This document shows positions 8,751 to 16,961 of a stretch of DNA of 64,000 nucleotides, piece after piece (the first letter of the stretch is position 1; each line of letters starts with the position of its first letter). The stretch comes from Streptomyces sp. SDr-06. Its GTDB lineage: Bacteria; Actinomycetota; Actinomycetes; Streptomycetales; Streptomycetaceae. The stretch is from NCBI RefSeq assembly GCF_003324565.1, contig NZ_QOLA01000003.1, forward strand, positions 248,001 to 312,000, given 5' to 3'. Under the pieces are notes generated by a model. It was not told the DNA's origin. It saw only the letters and a list, made by a program, of their open reading frames with translations, and searched no databases. A program made the position numbers and the translations under genes.

Positions 8751-8816
8751 GAGAGCGCTCTCCCGCGTCTGGCCCGGACCGCGCCGCCGGAGCCCCGAAA
8801 TGCCGAGAGCGCTCTC
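8751..8816. repeat. Two copies of the GAGAGCGCTCTC palindrome
   Basis: Perfect 12-base palindromes lie at 8751-8762 and 8805-8816, 54 bases apart, in the gap between the convergent aminotransferase-fold and DedA genes. They are the first copies in the window. No poly-T run or long stem was seen in this gap. Confidence 0.9.
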
Positions 8817-8865
8817 AGCCGCCCTCGGGTCGCCGACCCAACCCGGCCTCCGCGAGCCACCCCCG

Positions 8866-9546
8866 TCACCCGCCCGCGCCCCCACCCCCGTCGCCCGCGC
8901 CCGCGGCAGCCACCCGTCCGTGCCGCCCCCGGCGCAGCCTCCGCCACCCCGCCGGAGCGCCACTGATCAGGAGGGTCAGCGCGACGGCCGCCACCACGCC
9001 CTTCCACGGCTCGTCGAACAGGGAGCCCCCGAGGATGCCGATCAGGCCGTACGCGCCCGCCCAGGCGAGGCAGGCCGGGATGTCGCCGCGTACGAAGGTC
9101 CGCAGCGGCATCTCGCCGAGCAGGCAGGCCAGCATCACCGGGATCCGCCCGGCCGGCACCAGCCGGGACAGGACCAGGACGACCACCCCGTGGTCGTTCA
9201 GCTTGCGCCGGGCCTGGTCCAGGTGGTCCGGCGCGGCCCGGCCGCGCAGCGCCGCCAGCCACCGGGAGCCGTTCCTGGAGCGCACCCCGCGCTGCCCGAG
9301 CCAGTACAGCGCCACGTCGCCGAGGAACGCGGCCAGCGCGCCCACGCCGAACACCAGCAGCAGCGAGAACCAGGCGGTCTGGTGGAAGGCCACCACCGCG
9401 GCCGTCGACACCAGCGCCCCCGTGGGCACCACCGGGACCAGCGCCCCGAGCACGACCAGCACGAACAGGGTCGGGCAGCCGACCGCCTGCTGCGTCGACT
9501 CCGGGGTCACCGCCGCGGCCAGTGCGAGCATCCGGCCCGCGCTCAT
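8866..9546 (-). CDS. DedA family membrane protein
   Basis: A 226-residue integral membrane protein of the DedA/SNARE-associated family, involved in lipid flipping and membrane homeostasis. Hydrophobic segments include PTLFVLVVLGALVPVVP, FSLLLVFGVGALAAFLG and CLAWAGAYGLIGILGG. The family motif appears as LSRLVPAGRIPVMLACLLGEM. The C-terminus is Gly/Arg-rich and ends in a glycine run. The ATG overlaps the stop of the upstream metallo-beta-lactamase gene by four bases, so the two are co-translated. The substrate is unknown. Confidence 0.9.
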   Translation of the reverse strand: MSAGRMLALAAAVTPESTQQAVGCPTLFVLVVLGALVPVVPTGALVSTAAVVAFHQTAWFSLLLVFGVGALAAFLGDVALYWLGQRGVRSRNGSRWLAALRGRAAPDHLDQARRKLNDHGVVVLVLSRLVPAGRIPVMLACLLGEMPLRTFVRGDIPACLAWAGAYGLIGILGGSLFDEPWKGVVAAVALTLLISGAPAGWRRLRRGRHGRVAAAGAGDGGGGAGG

Positions 9547-10313
9547 GGCCTGGCCTCCAGACGTACGCTCTCGCCGTGGCCGAGGCGGTGCACGGTCGCC
9601 TTCGGGGCGAGCCGGGCCGCGTGGCGTACGAACGCCTCGCCGGGCGCGTGGAACTCGTGCGGCCGCACCGCGTCCATGCCGATCGGCCAGTACGTGCCGT
9701 AGTGCACGGGCACCGCCGAGAGCGCTCCCAAGGAGGCCAGTGCCTCAGCCGCGCGACCCGCGTCGAGATGGCCCTGCCCCAGGCGGGGTCCCCAGCCGCC
9801 GACCGGGAGCAGCGCCACGTCCACCGGCCCGACGGCCTCCGCCATGCCCTCGAAGAGGCCGGTGTCCCCGGCGAAGTAGGTGCGCGCCCCGCCCTCTACG
9901 ACGTAGCCGAGCGCGGGGGAGCGGTGCGGTCCGAGCGGCAGCCTGCGTCCGTCGTGCCGGGCGGGCACGGCCCGTACCCGCAGGGCGCCGATGTCGACGG
10001 TGTCGCCGGGCCGCACCTCGGTCACCGGCAGGCCGAGCCGCGCGAGCCCCGGCACCGTACGCGTCGCCCCGGCCGGAACGATCAGCCGGGTGCCGGGCAC
10101 GAGCCGCGCGAGCGAGGGCACGTGCAGATGGTCGGCGTGCAGATGGGAGACGAGCGCCGCGTCGGCCACGGCGGCCTCGGGCGGCGGCACCTCGCCCTGG
10201 CGCCGGCGCAGATGAGCGAGGCGCCGCGCGAAGAGCGGATCGGTCACCAGACGGGTCCCGGACTCCTCGATCGTGCAGGTGGCATGACCCCACCAGGTGA
10301 CCTCCACCGGCAC
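9543..10313 (-). CDS. Metallo-beta-lactamase fold hydrolase
   Basis: A 256-residue MBL-fold protein of the UlaG/NAPE-PLD-like type. The motif HLHADH gives the zinc ligands, TYFAGDTGLFEGM supplies the later Asp, and VPVHYGTY a further His. The N-terminus VTWWGHATCTIE is typical of this group. I choose the GTG at 10313 because AAGGAG lies eight bases upstream; a GTG at 10322 would have no room for a ribosome site. It is the first gene of a two-gene operon with dedA. The substrate is unknown; phospholipid-related chemistry would fit the partner. Confidence 0.88.
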   Translation of the reverse strand: MPVEVTWWGHATCTIEESGTRLVTDPLFARRLAHLRRRQGEVPPPEAAVADAALVSHLHADHLHVPSLARLVPGTRLIVPAGATRTVPGLARLGLPVTEVRPGDTVDIGALRVRAVPARHDGRRLPLGPHRSPALGYVVEGGARTYFAGDTGLFEGMAEAVGPVDVALLPVGGWGPRLGQGHLDAGRAAEALASLGALSAVPVHYGTYWPIGMDAVRPHEFHAPGEAFVRHAARLAPKATVHRLGHGESVRLEARP

Positions 10314-10419
10314 GAAACCCACTCCTTGGCTCGACGACAGTTGCTGACGAGCCTAAATCTCCGCGCGCGCAAAGCACGGCAGTCGGGGTAGTCATCCGGC
10401 ACCAGAGGGGAGGCCTGCC

Positions 10420-10524
10420 GTGACCATGCACTGCGAGCAGTGTCCGCGCTGCGGAGGTGTCCTGGCGGTGAGCCAGGACGGCTGGAAGATCTGCCACTCC
10501 TGCGGCTACTCCTCGCCGCCGTGA
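10420..10524 (+). CDS. 34-residue zinc-ribbon microprotein
   Basis: A very short gene. GTG at 10420 follows GGGGAGG and encodes 34 residues with two zinc knuckles: CEQCPRCGG and, 14 residues later, CHSCGY. The spacing CxxC...CxxC and the Gly after each knuckle fit a rubredoxin-like zinc ribbon. A second in-frame ATG lies at 10426. It ends 45 bases before the resolvase-like gene on the same strand. Function unknown; it may bind nucleic acid or a partner protein. Confidence 0.72.
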   Translation: MTMHCEQCPRCGGVLAVSQDGWKICHSCGYSSPP

Positions 10525-10569
10525 TGGGGGAGTAGGGTCGGCCCCGACAGCTCACCCAGGGGGACAGCG

Positions 10570-10977
10570 ATGGACGACGACGTACGTGTGGCGGCGATCG
10601 CCAGTCTGACCCCGCTGGAAGAACTCGATCTCGATCCCTTTCTGGTGGACACCCGCAGCCAGCACGAGATGTGTGCGAAGTGGGCCGCGGGCCGGGGCTA
10701 CGTAGTCACCAGGCAGCTGCTTTTCTACGGTCTGCGTCCGGACCATGTCGGCCTCTGGGCGGATGTCGACGCGGGCCTCGTCGACGTGTTCGTCGCCCCC
10801 AACGAGCGTGTTCTGGCAAGGGCGTTGACGTCGGTGCCTCAGTTCTCGGCCGAGTGCGAGCGGCGCGGGGTGCGCCTGGAGACGGCCGGGCTCGACGAGC
10901 CCGCCTACGACGCCACCAAGAAGGCCCACATCCACCGCCGCCTCTCGATGCCCACCGCCGGATACGACGGCTGCTGA
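10570..10977 (+). CDS. Conserved hypothetical protein with resolvase-like layout
   Basis: A 135-residue protein. Segments such as RSQHEMCAKWAAGRGYVVTR, ADVDAGLVDVFVAPNERVLARAL and FSAECERRGVRLETAG follow the order of a serine-recombinase catalytic domain (Q/C..A..G.., then D..V....R, then ..L...GV.L). The catalytic serine and arginine context at the N-terminus is absent, so recombination is unlikely. The C-terminus KKAHIHRRLSMPTAGYDGC looks strongly constrained. This assignment is by pattern, not by search. It follows the zinc-ribbon gene by 45 bases, possibly in one transcript. Confidence 0.75.
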   Translation: MDDDVRVAAIASLTPLEELDLDPFLVDTRSQHEMCAKWAAGRGYVVTRQLLFYGLRPDHVGLWADVDAGLVDVFVAPNERVLARALTSVPQFSAECERRGVRLETAGLDEPAYDATKKAHIHRRLSMPTAGYDGC

Positions 10978-11082
10978 CCTGCGCCCGGGAGCCCGCGGGC
11001 TCCCGCCCCAAGGCACGCCGCAGCCGCTTTCTCCCCTTATGGCAGGGTGGAAGGGAAACGGGCGAGGTGAGAGGCGGGCGGC

Positions 11083-13206
11083 GTGGGGCGATGGCGGACG
11101 ACGGGCAGCGCCCTGCTGCGGGTGATCGTCGTGTGGGTCGTCTCGACGCTCACCATGATGGTGCTCGCCGGAGTCCTGCCCGACTTCAAACTCACCTCCG
11201 ACAACGGCGACAGCATCACCCGGGTCGCGCTGACCGCGGCCTGGGGCGCGGGCGCGTTCGGCCTGCTCAGCGCGCTGGTGTGGCCGCTCGTGGTGCGCGC
11301 GTTCCTGCTGGTGCCCGCCCTCGTACTCGGCCTGCTCGTGTTCTTCCTCAACGGCTCGCTGCTCCTGATCGCGCTCCGGCTGATCCCCACCGGCCGGGGC
11401 GCCGCCGAGCCCGAGACCGCGGTGATCGTCGCCGCCGTGATGTCGGCGGTGGCGTCGGCGACCTCGACCGCGCTGGCCGTACGCGACGACGACGCCTACC
11501 GTCGCAGGCTGTCCCGGCTCGCCGACCGCCGCAGACGCAGGCACGGAGGCGGCCCGGTGCCGCGCCCGCCCGGCATCGTCTTCATCCAGCTCGACGGCGT
11601 CGGCGAACAGACGCTGCGCCGCGCCGTCGACGCGGGCCTCATGCCGACCGTCGCGACCTGGCTCAAGGGCACCCACCGGCTCACGCCCTGGCGCACCGAC
11701 TGGTCGAGCCAGACCGGCGCGAGCCAGCTCGGCATCCTGCACGGCTCCACCTTCGACGTGCCCGCCTTCCGCTGGTACGAGAAGGAGCGCGGCGAGGTGA
11801 TGGTCTCCAACCGGCCCGCGTCCGCCGTCGAACTCCAGCGCCGGGCCGTCGAGCGCACCGGCGACGGCGGACTGCTCACCGCCGACGGGGCCAGCCGGGG
11901 CAACCTGTTCTCCGGCGGCGCCGACCAGGTCGCCCTGGTCCTCACGGCCGCCGCCCGCCGCGACAGCCGCAACCGCTCTCGCGCCGGATACTTCGCCTAC
12001 TTCTTTGACCCCGCCAACGCCGTGCGCACCGCGGGCTCGTTCGTCGCCGAGGTCGGCCGGGAGATCGTCCAGTCGAGGAGGGCCAGGTTCGCCCGCGTGT
12101 CGCCGCGCATCAAACGCGGCGGCCTCTACCCGTTCATCCGCGCCTTCGCGACGGTCGTCGAACGGGACGTGGTCGTCGCCGCCGTCATGGGCGACCTGCT
12201 CGCCGGACGCACCGCCGTCTACGCCGACCTGGTCGCCTACGACGAGGTCGCCCACCACTCCGGACCGAGCGGCCGGGACACCGATCAGGTCCTCAGGCGC
12301 CTGGACCGGTCCCTCGCCCTGATCGCAGGCGCCGCCGCGCACGCCCCCCGCCCGTACCGCATCGTGCTCCTGTCCGACCACGGACAGAGCCCCGGCGAGA
12401 CCTTTGAGAGCGCTTTCGGGCTGACCCTGAAGGACCTCGTGCGGGCCGGCTGCGGGCTGCCCGTGCCGCGCCGGGCCCGCCGTACCCGCAGCGGAGCGGA
12501 GGCCAGGTACGCGGTGCGGGTCGCGCTGCACCGGCCGGTCGAGGAGGGGGAGGAACGCGCTCCCGTGCCGCAGTCGGACCCGGTCGTGCTGGCCTCGGGC
12601 AACCTCGGCCTGATCTCCTTCCCCGACACCCGCGGCCGCCTGACCCGCGAGCACATCGACCGCCGCCACCCGGCGCTGCTCGCCACCCTCGCGAACCATC
12701 CCGGCATCGGATTCCTCCTCGTGGGCAGCCAGGAACACGGCGCGGTGGTCCTCGGCCGGGGCGGCAGCGAGACGCCGCTGGCCCAACTCGCCGACGAACA
12801 GGGCCCGTTGACGGGATTCGGGCGCGGCGCGGCCGACGCCGTGCGCCGCGCGGACAGCTTCCCGCACACCGCCGACATCATGGTCAACTCGATGTACGAC
12901 CCGGCCACCGGGCAGGTGCACGCCTTCGAGGAGCAGATCGGCTCGCACGGCGGGCTCGGCGGCGAGCAGTCCCACCCCTTCCTGCTCTCCCCGCTCGACC
13001 TGAGCGAACCGGTGCCGGACGGCGGCGAACTGGTCGGCGCGGAGCAGGTGCACCACGTCCTGCGGCGCTGGCTGCGCGAAGCCCGGGGACCGCAGGTCAC
13101 GGCGGGTGCCGGGCCAATGGCGGGGGTGGAGAATTCGCCGTCAACACACGGACCGGAAGGACCTTTTCCGGTTGTCGGCCTCGCCTCGCAGGACAAAACC
13201 AGCTGA
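11083..13206 (+). CDS. Holin-like membrane domain fused to alkaline phosphatase-superfamily enzyme
   Basis: A 707-residue protein. Residues 1-135 hold four hydrophobic segments (LLRVIVVWVVSTLTMMVLAG, AWGAGAFGLLSALVWPLVV, FLLVPALVLGLLVFFLNG, VIVAAVMSAVASATSTALAV), as in the actinobacterial 4-TMS phage-holin family. From about 160 comes a phosphodiesterase/alkaline phosphatase-fold domain: PGIVFIQLDGVGEQTLRRAV (metal Asp), WSSQTGASQLGILHG (nucleophile region), YDEVAHHSGP and VLLSDHGQSPGETF (metal Asp/His), then SHGGLGGEQSHPF. It probably acts on an envelope phosphate ester. GTG start at 11083 has a poor ribosome site. Confidence 0.88.
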   Translation: MGRWRTTGSALLRVIVVWVVSTLTMMVLAGVLPDFKLTSDNGDSITRVALTAAWGAGAFGLLSALVWPLVVRAFLLVPALVLGLLVFFLNGSLLLIALRLIPTGRGAAEPETAVIVAAVMSAVASATSTALAVRDDDAYRRRLSRLADRRRRRHGGGPVPRPPGIVFIQLDGVGEQTLRRAVDAGLMPTVATWLKGTHRLTPWRTDWSSQTGASQLGILHGSTFDVPAFRWYEKERGEVMVSNRPASAVELQRRAVERTGDGGLLTADGASRGNLFSGGADQVALVLTAAARRDSRNRSRAGYFAYFFDPANAVRTAGSFVAEVGREIVQSRRARFARVSPRIKRGGLYPFIRAFATVVERDVVVAAVMGDLLAGRTAVYADLVAYDEVAHHSGPSGRDTDQVLRRLDRSLALIAGAAAHAPRPYRIVLLSDHGQSPGETFESAFGLTLKDLVRAGCGLPVPRRARRTRSGAEARYAVRVALHRPVEEGEERAPVPQSDPVVLASGNLGLISFPDTRGRLTREHIDRRHPALLATLANHPGIGFLLVGSQEHGAVVLGRGGSETPLAQLADEQGPLTGFGRGAADAVRRADSFPHTADIMVNSMYDPATGQVHAFEEQIGSHGGLGGEQSHPFLLSPLDLSEPVPDGGELVGAEQVHHVLRRWLREARGPQVTAGAGPMAGVENSPSTHGPEGPFPVVGLASQDKTS

Positions 13207-13226
13207 TTTGGTGCGGTGCCTGACGT

Positions 13227-13244
13227 ACCTGACCATGGTCAGGT
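13227..13244. promoter_or_regulatory. Perfect 18-bp palindrome before permease gene
   Basis: ACCTGACCATGGTCAGGT is a perfect 18-base palindrome ending 31 bases before the permease ATG. Its location in the leader or promoter suggests an operator. No regulator gene is adjacent on this side, so the binding protein would be encoded elsewhere. Inference from symmetry only. Confidence 0.6.
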
Positions 13245-13275
13245 TTGTCCCGTACGAGAGGCGCTCCCACCTACC

Positions 13276-14622
13276 ATGACCACGCAAGAAACCCAGAGCA
13301 AGCACGCCCGGCAATTCGGCCTGCCGATCGCGACCGCTCTGGTCATGGGCAACATCATCGGCGGCGGGATCTTCCTGCTGCCCGCCTCCGTCGCCCCCTT
13401 CGGCACGATCAGCCTGGTCGCGTTCGCCGTCCTCACGGCCGGTGCGATCACGCTCGCCCTGGTCTTCGGCCGGCTCGCCGAGCGGCACCCGCAGACCGGC
13501 GGCCCGTACGTCTACGCCCGCGCGGCCTTCGGCGACTTCGCCGGGTTCCTCGCCGCCTGGTCCTACTGGATCACCACCTGGGTCTCGAACGCCGCCCTCG
13601 CGGTCGCCGCCGTCGGCTACCTCGACGTGCTCATACCCGTCCACCAGTCCAAGGCGGCGACGATCACGGCCGCCCTGCTGCTCCAATGGCTCCCGGCCCT
13701 CGCCAACCTCGCGGGCACCCGGTACGTCGGCGCCGTCCAACTCGTCGCCACCGTACTGAAGTTCGCCCCGCTGCTCCTGGTCGCCGTGGGCGGTCTCTTC
13801 TTCTTCGACCCCGCCAACCTCGGCCCCTTCCAGAGCGGCGGGCAGTCCGGGCTCGGCGCGATATCCGCCTCCGCGGCGATCCTGCTCTTCAGCTACCTCG
13901 GCGTCGAGTCCGCCGCCGTCAGCGCGGGCGAGGTCCGCGACCCGCGCCGCAATGTCGGCCGCGCCACCATCCTCGGGACCCTGGGCGCCGCCGTGATCTA
14001 CCTCCTGGGCACGCTCTCCGTCTTCGGAACGGTCCCGCACGACAAGCTCGTCAGCTCCACCGCGCCCTTCACCGACGCCGTGAACTCCATGTTCGGCGGC
14101 TCCTGGGGCGGCACCGCGGTCGCCCTCGCCGCCCTCGTCTCCATGGTCGGCGCCCTCAACGGCTGGACCCTGCTGAGCGCCCAGACCCCGTACGCCGCCG
14201 CCAAGGACGGCCTCTTCCCGCAGGTGTTCGGCAAGCGGAAGCGTGGCGTCCCGACGGTGGGTGTGCTGGTCACCGCAGTCCTCGCCTCGCTCCTGACGGT
14301 CTACAACTACACGGCGGGCTCCCAGGGCGTCTTCGAGATCCTGGTCCTGGTGACCACCTTCACGGCCACCGTGCCCTACCTCCTGTCGACCGCCGCCCAG
14401 ATCTACTTCCTCGCCTCCGGCCAGGGAGAGCGCGTTCACCGCTCGCGACTGGTCCGCGACAGCGTCCTGGCCGTGCTCGCCTTCGGCTTCTCGATGTGGC
14501 TGGTGGCGGGCTCCGGGTACGAAGCCGTCTACCAGGGCGTGCTGTTCCTCTTCGCGGGCGTCCTCGTGTACGCGTGGATGGCGGCCCGCAGGCAGCACAC
14601 CCAGGAGCGGACCGGCGCCTGA
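13276..14622 (+). CDS. APC family amino acid permease
   Basis: A 448-residue, 12-segment transporter of the amino acid-polyamine-organocation family. The first helix carries the substrate-binding GNIIGGGIFLLP loop, and ILLFSYLGVESAAVSAGEVRDPRRN gives the conserved helix 6 region with its following loop. The sequence is closest in pattern to basic amino acid/agmatine antiporter-type members, but the substrate cannot be assigned. ATG at 13276 begins MTTQETQSK and is preceded by a perfect palindrome. It is followed by a terminator hairpin at 14636. Confidence 0.9.
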   Translation: MTTQETQSKHARQFGLPIATALVMGNIIGGGIFLLPASVAPFGTISLVAFAVLTAGAITLALVFGRLAERHPQTGGPYVYARAAFGDFAGFLAAWSYWITTWVSNAALAVAAVGYLDVLIPVHQSKAATITAALLLQWLPALANLAGTRYVGAVQLVATVLKFAPLLLVAVGGLFFFDPANLGPFQSGGQSGLGAISASAAILLFSYLGVESAAVSAGEVRDPRRNVGRATILGTLGAAVIYLLGTLSVFGTVPHDKLVSSTAPFTDAVNSMFGGSWGGTAVALAALVSMVGALNGWTLLSAQTPYAAAKDGLFPQVFGKRKRGVPTVGVLVTAVLASLLTVYNYTAGSQGVFEILVLVTTFTATVPYLLSTAAQIYFLASGQGERVHRSRLVRDSVLAVLAFGFSMWLVAGSGYEAVYQGVLFLFAGVLVYAWMAARRQHTQERTGA

Positions 14623-14635
14623 CGTGTTGTTCGCC

Positions 14636-14669
14636 ACGCCCGCGTGCCGTGCGAGCGGTGCGCGGGCGT
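14636..14669 (+). terminator. Rho-independent-type hairpin after permease
   Basis: Arms ACGCCCGCG (14636-14644) and CGCGGGCGT (14661-14669) are perfectly complementary, with further partial pairing inside. It starts 14 bases after the permease stop. No T-run follows, as is usual in Streptomyces. Confidence 0.6.
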
Positions 14670-14745
14670 CACGGGCCGGGCCATTTCGGACGTACCGCCA
14701 AGAGCGGGTTGCGTACGAGTGGATCATGTGTGGTGGGATGAGCCG

Positions 14746-16059
14746 ATGCGAACCCCCACACGCATGCACCCCCGTTACCGCAACCCCTATGACGAACTCG
14801 CCGCCCTGGCCGACCCCGAGCCCGACCCCCACCCGGGCGATCAACCCTGGACCGAGGCCGCGCACGACTCGGGGGCGATACCGGAAGGGACGGCGCCGCA
14901 CGACGCGGCGGACACCCTGACCGGGCCGCTCATCCCGTTCCGCCCCGTGGACACCGAGCCCGAGGACGACTTCTTCTCGGCCCCGCCCGACCACCGCCGA
15001 GCGGGCAACGGCCGCCGCGGCCGCCGACGCCGCCGGAGCCCCTTCGCCGCCCTGCCCCGCGTGGCGAAGCTGCTGTCCGCCCTCGCGCTCTGCGCCGGAT
15101 TCCTCGTCCTCGCGGACCGCTGCGCTGCGATGTACGCGGAGAAGAAGGCGCAGAAAGCGCTCCAGAGCGACCTCCACCTCGCCGCCGCGCCCCAGGTCGA
15201 CATCCACGGCTTCCCCTTCCTCACCCAGGTCCTGGACAAGCGCCTGGAGCGCGTGGACGTCACCGTGCCGCACGTGCCCGCCGACCGGGTGTCGCTCGCA
15301 CAGGTACGGGCCAGCGCCCGCGACATCACGATGACGGGCGATCTGCCGAGCGACATACGCGGCGCGGTCATCGGCGACCTCGACGGCGAGATCACGCTCT
15401 CCTTCGACGACATGAACCGTGAACTCGCCGCCTCCCAGGTCAAGTTCAGCCGCCGCGGCGACAACACGGTGGGCGCTGACGGCAAGCTGACCATCGCCGG
15501 TCAGGAACTGCGCGTCAGCGCGGAGGCCCAGCTGCGGCTCGACGGCAACCAGGGCCTGTCCACCGACATCGACGGCATGAGCCTCGACATGCCCGGCATC
15601 GCCACCTACCGCCCCGGCCGGGACCGGGGCCTGACGCTGCACCGCGAGACCGCCGAACTCATCAGCCGGGACACGGCGCGGGTCAAGGCCCTCCTGGCGG
15701 TCCCGGCCGTCGTGCAGCGGCTCGGCGTGCCGCAACAGGACGTCGACCTCGCGCTGCGCAACGAGGCGAAGCTCCACACGCTCGTGGGCACGCCCCGGTT
15801 CCTCGACCAGCTGATGCACGTCAATCTCGTCGACGTGGTGGTGGACCATCCCTGGCTGCTGTCGAAGGTCGGTATCGATCCGAAACTGATCACCGGCCTG
15901 ATCGCGATGCGTCCCCCTGAGCTGTCCGACCGCCTCTCGTTCTCGTTCACGCTGCCCAAGGAGGCACAGGACCTGCGGCTGCGCGGCGTGCGCGTCGAGA
16001 AGGACGGCGTCGTGGCGACCGTCTCCGGCAGGAAGCTGGCGGTGGGCAAGGACCACTAG
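14746..16059 (+). CDS. DUF2993 (LmeA-like) membrane-anchored lipid-binding protein
   Basis: A 437-residue protein. The first 95 residues are cytoplasmic, acidic then strongly basic (NGRRGRRRRRSPFAALPRVAK). A single membrane segment LLSALALCAGFLVLADRCAAM follows, then an exported DUF2993 domain starting with AQKALQSDLHLAAAPQVDIHGFPFLTQVL. That block (PxVxIxGFPFLTQ) defines the LmeA family, which binds phospholipids and in mycobacteria helps mannan maturation. The ATG at 14746 begins MRTPTRMHPRY; a second ATG at 14764 is possible. It stands alone. Confidence 0.88.
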   Translation: MRTPTRMHPRYRNPYDELAALADPEPDPHPGDQPWTEAAHDSGAIPEGTAPHDAADTLTGPLIPFRPVDTEPEDDFFSAPPDHRRAGNGRRGRRRRRSPFAALPRVAKLLSALALCAGFLVLADRCAAMYAEKKAQKALQSDLHLAAAPQVDIHGFPFLTQVLDKRLERVDVTVPHVPADRVSLAQVRASARDITMTGDLPSDIRGAVIGDLDGEITLSFDDMNRELAASQVKFSRRGDNTVGADGKLTIAGQELRVSAEAQLRLDGNQGLSTDIDGMSLDMPGIATYRPGRDRGLTLHRETAELISRDTARVKALLAVPAVVQRLGVPQQDVDLALRNEAKLHTLVGTPRFLDQLMHVNLVDVVVDHPWLLSKVGIDPKLITGLIAMRPPELSDRLSFSFTLPKEAQDLRLRGVRVEKDGVVATVSGRKLAVGKDH

Positions 16060-16208
16060 CCCGGCCGGGCTGGACGGAGCCGGAGGCCCCCGGGGCCCGG
16101 CCCCGGGCCGCTGGGAGACGGGCCGGGCCCGGCCCGGTCGCGTCTGGGGGTGCGAACCTCCGCGAATGCGCGGATGCTGGGTGTGCCAGCATCCGCAAGG
16201 AGGCAGAT

Positions 16209-16403
16209 ATGTCGATGCTCGACAAGCTCAAGGGCATGCTCAAGGGTCACGAGGACACCGCACGGCAGGGAGTCGAGAAGGCGGGCGACGCGTTCGACGC
16301 GAAGACCGGGAACAAGTACCAGAGCCAGGTCGACATGGCTCAGCAGCGGCTCAACGAGCAGCTGGGCTCCGACAAGCCGCAGGACCCCCCGCCGCAGAGC
16401 TAG
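16209..16403 (+). CDS. MT0933-like antitoxin family protein
   Basis: A 64-residue charged protein, MSMLDKLKGMLKGHEDTARQ through KAGDAFDAKTGNKYQSQVD to a Pro/Gln tail. The KxGDxxDxKTGxKY pattern is that of the MT0933-like antitoxin family (PF14013), which is also abundant in Streptomyces without an evident toxin partner. No toxin gene is adjacent here. The ribosome site AAGGAGG is excellent, with the ATG eight bases downstream. The actual role may be unrelated to toxin neutralisation. Confidence 0.88.
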   Translation: MSMLDKLKGMLKGHEDTARQGVEKAGDAFDAKTGNKYQSQVDMAQQRLNEQLGSDKPQDPPPQS

Positions 16404-16961
16404 ACCCCGCACGGGCGTGACCACGACTCCGCCCTCGCCGGTCCCCAGCGACCGCCGCCGAGGGCGGATCCGTGGCGTGTGGGACGGACTCCGTGCCGCA
16501 CACGACGGACCCGATCCCACGACCGGCCGAGGCTCCGAGACCTGCTCCCCGTGGCCCGTGCCTCGGGCGGGCGACAGGGTGTGAGCCCATCCGCCCAGGG
16601 CCCGCCGCCGTGCGGGCCGGAACCGCGAGGCGCCACGCGTGGCGTGGGCAGATCAGCGGAAGACATCGCCGCGCCGGGACTGCCACGCCGCGCCGGGACT
16701 GCCAAGAGGAGTCACCCGGTCGAGCGGATCTGCCGGGAATCGCGGCACGTCACCGCGGCGGAGGGGCAGAGCTGTCCTCGTGCCGTCCGCCTCCCTCGCT
16801 GCCCTGCGCCGCACTCGCGTGGTGCTGAAGGTGCTCGGCGCGCTGTTCGGGGCGGCGCCCGAGACGCAGGCCTGCGAGGGGCGGACGGTGGACAGGGCTC
16901 AGCTCCGGCACCGCCGCCCGCGAGCCCGTCTCGCTCCCGTGCTCCGGCTTCCGGTCGCACC
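16404..16961. other. Gene-free interval with 19-bp tandem repeat and hairpin
   Basis: No convincing gene was found in these 558 bases. They hold a hairpin (arms 16429-16437 and 16459-16467, CCGCCCTCG/CGAGGGCGG) that could terminate the antitoxin transcript. They also hold a perfect tandem duplication of CGCCGCGCCGGGACTGCCA at 16667-16685 and 16686-16704. The palindrome GCCACGCGTGGC lies near 16631. Confidence 0.6.

Noticed and set aside
11488..11972. Long minus-strand frames antisense to the holin-phosphoesterase gene
   Set aside because: They are GC-frame shadows: composition is Arg/Ala/Pro-rich, with no motifs or ribosome sites, and the plus-strand gene has clear domains.
16209..16403. Toxin-antitoxin pair around the MT0933-like gene
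   Set aside because: No small toxin-like gene lies within 500 bases on either side.
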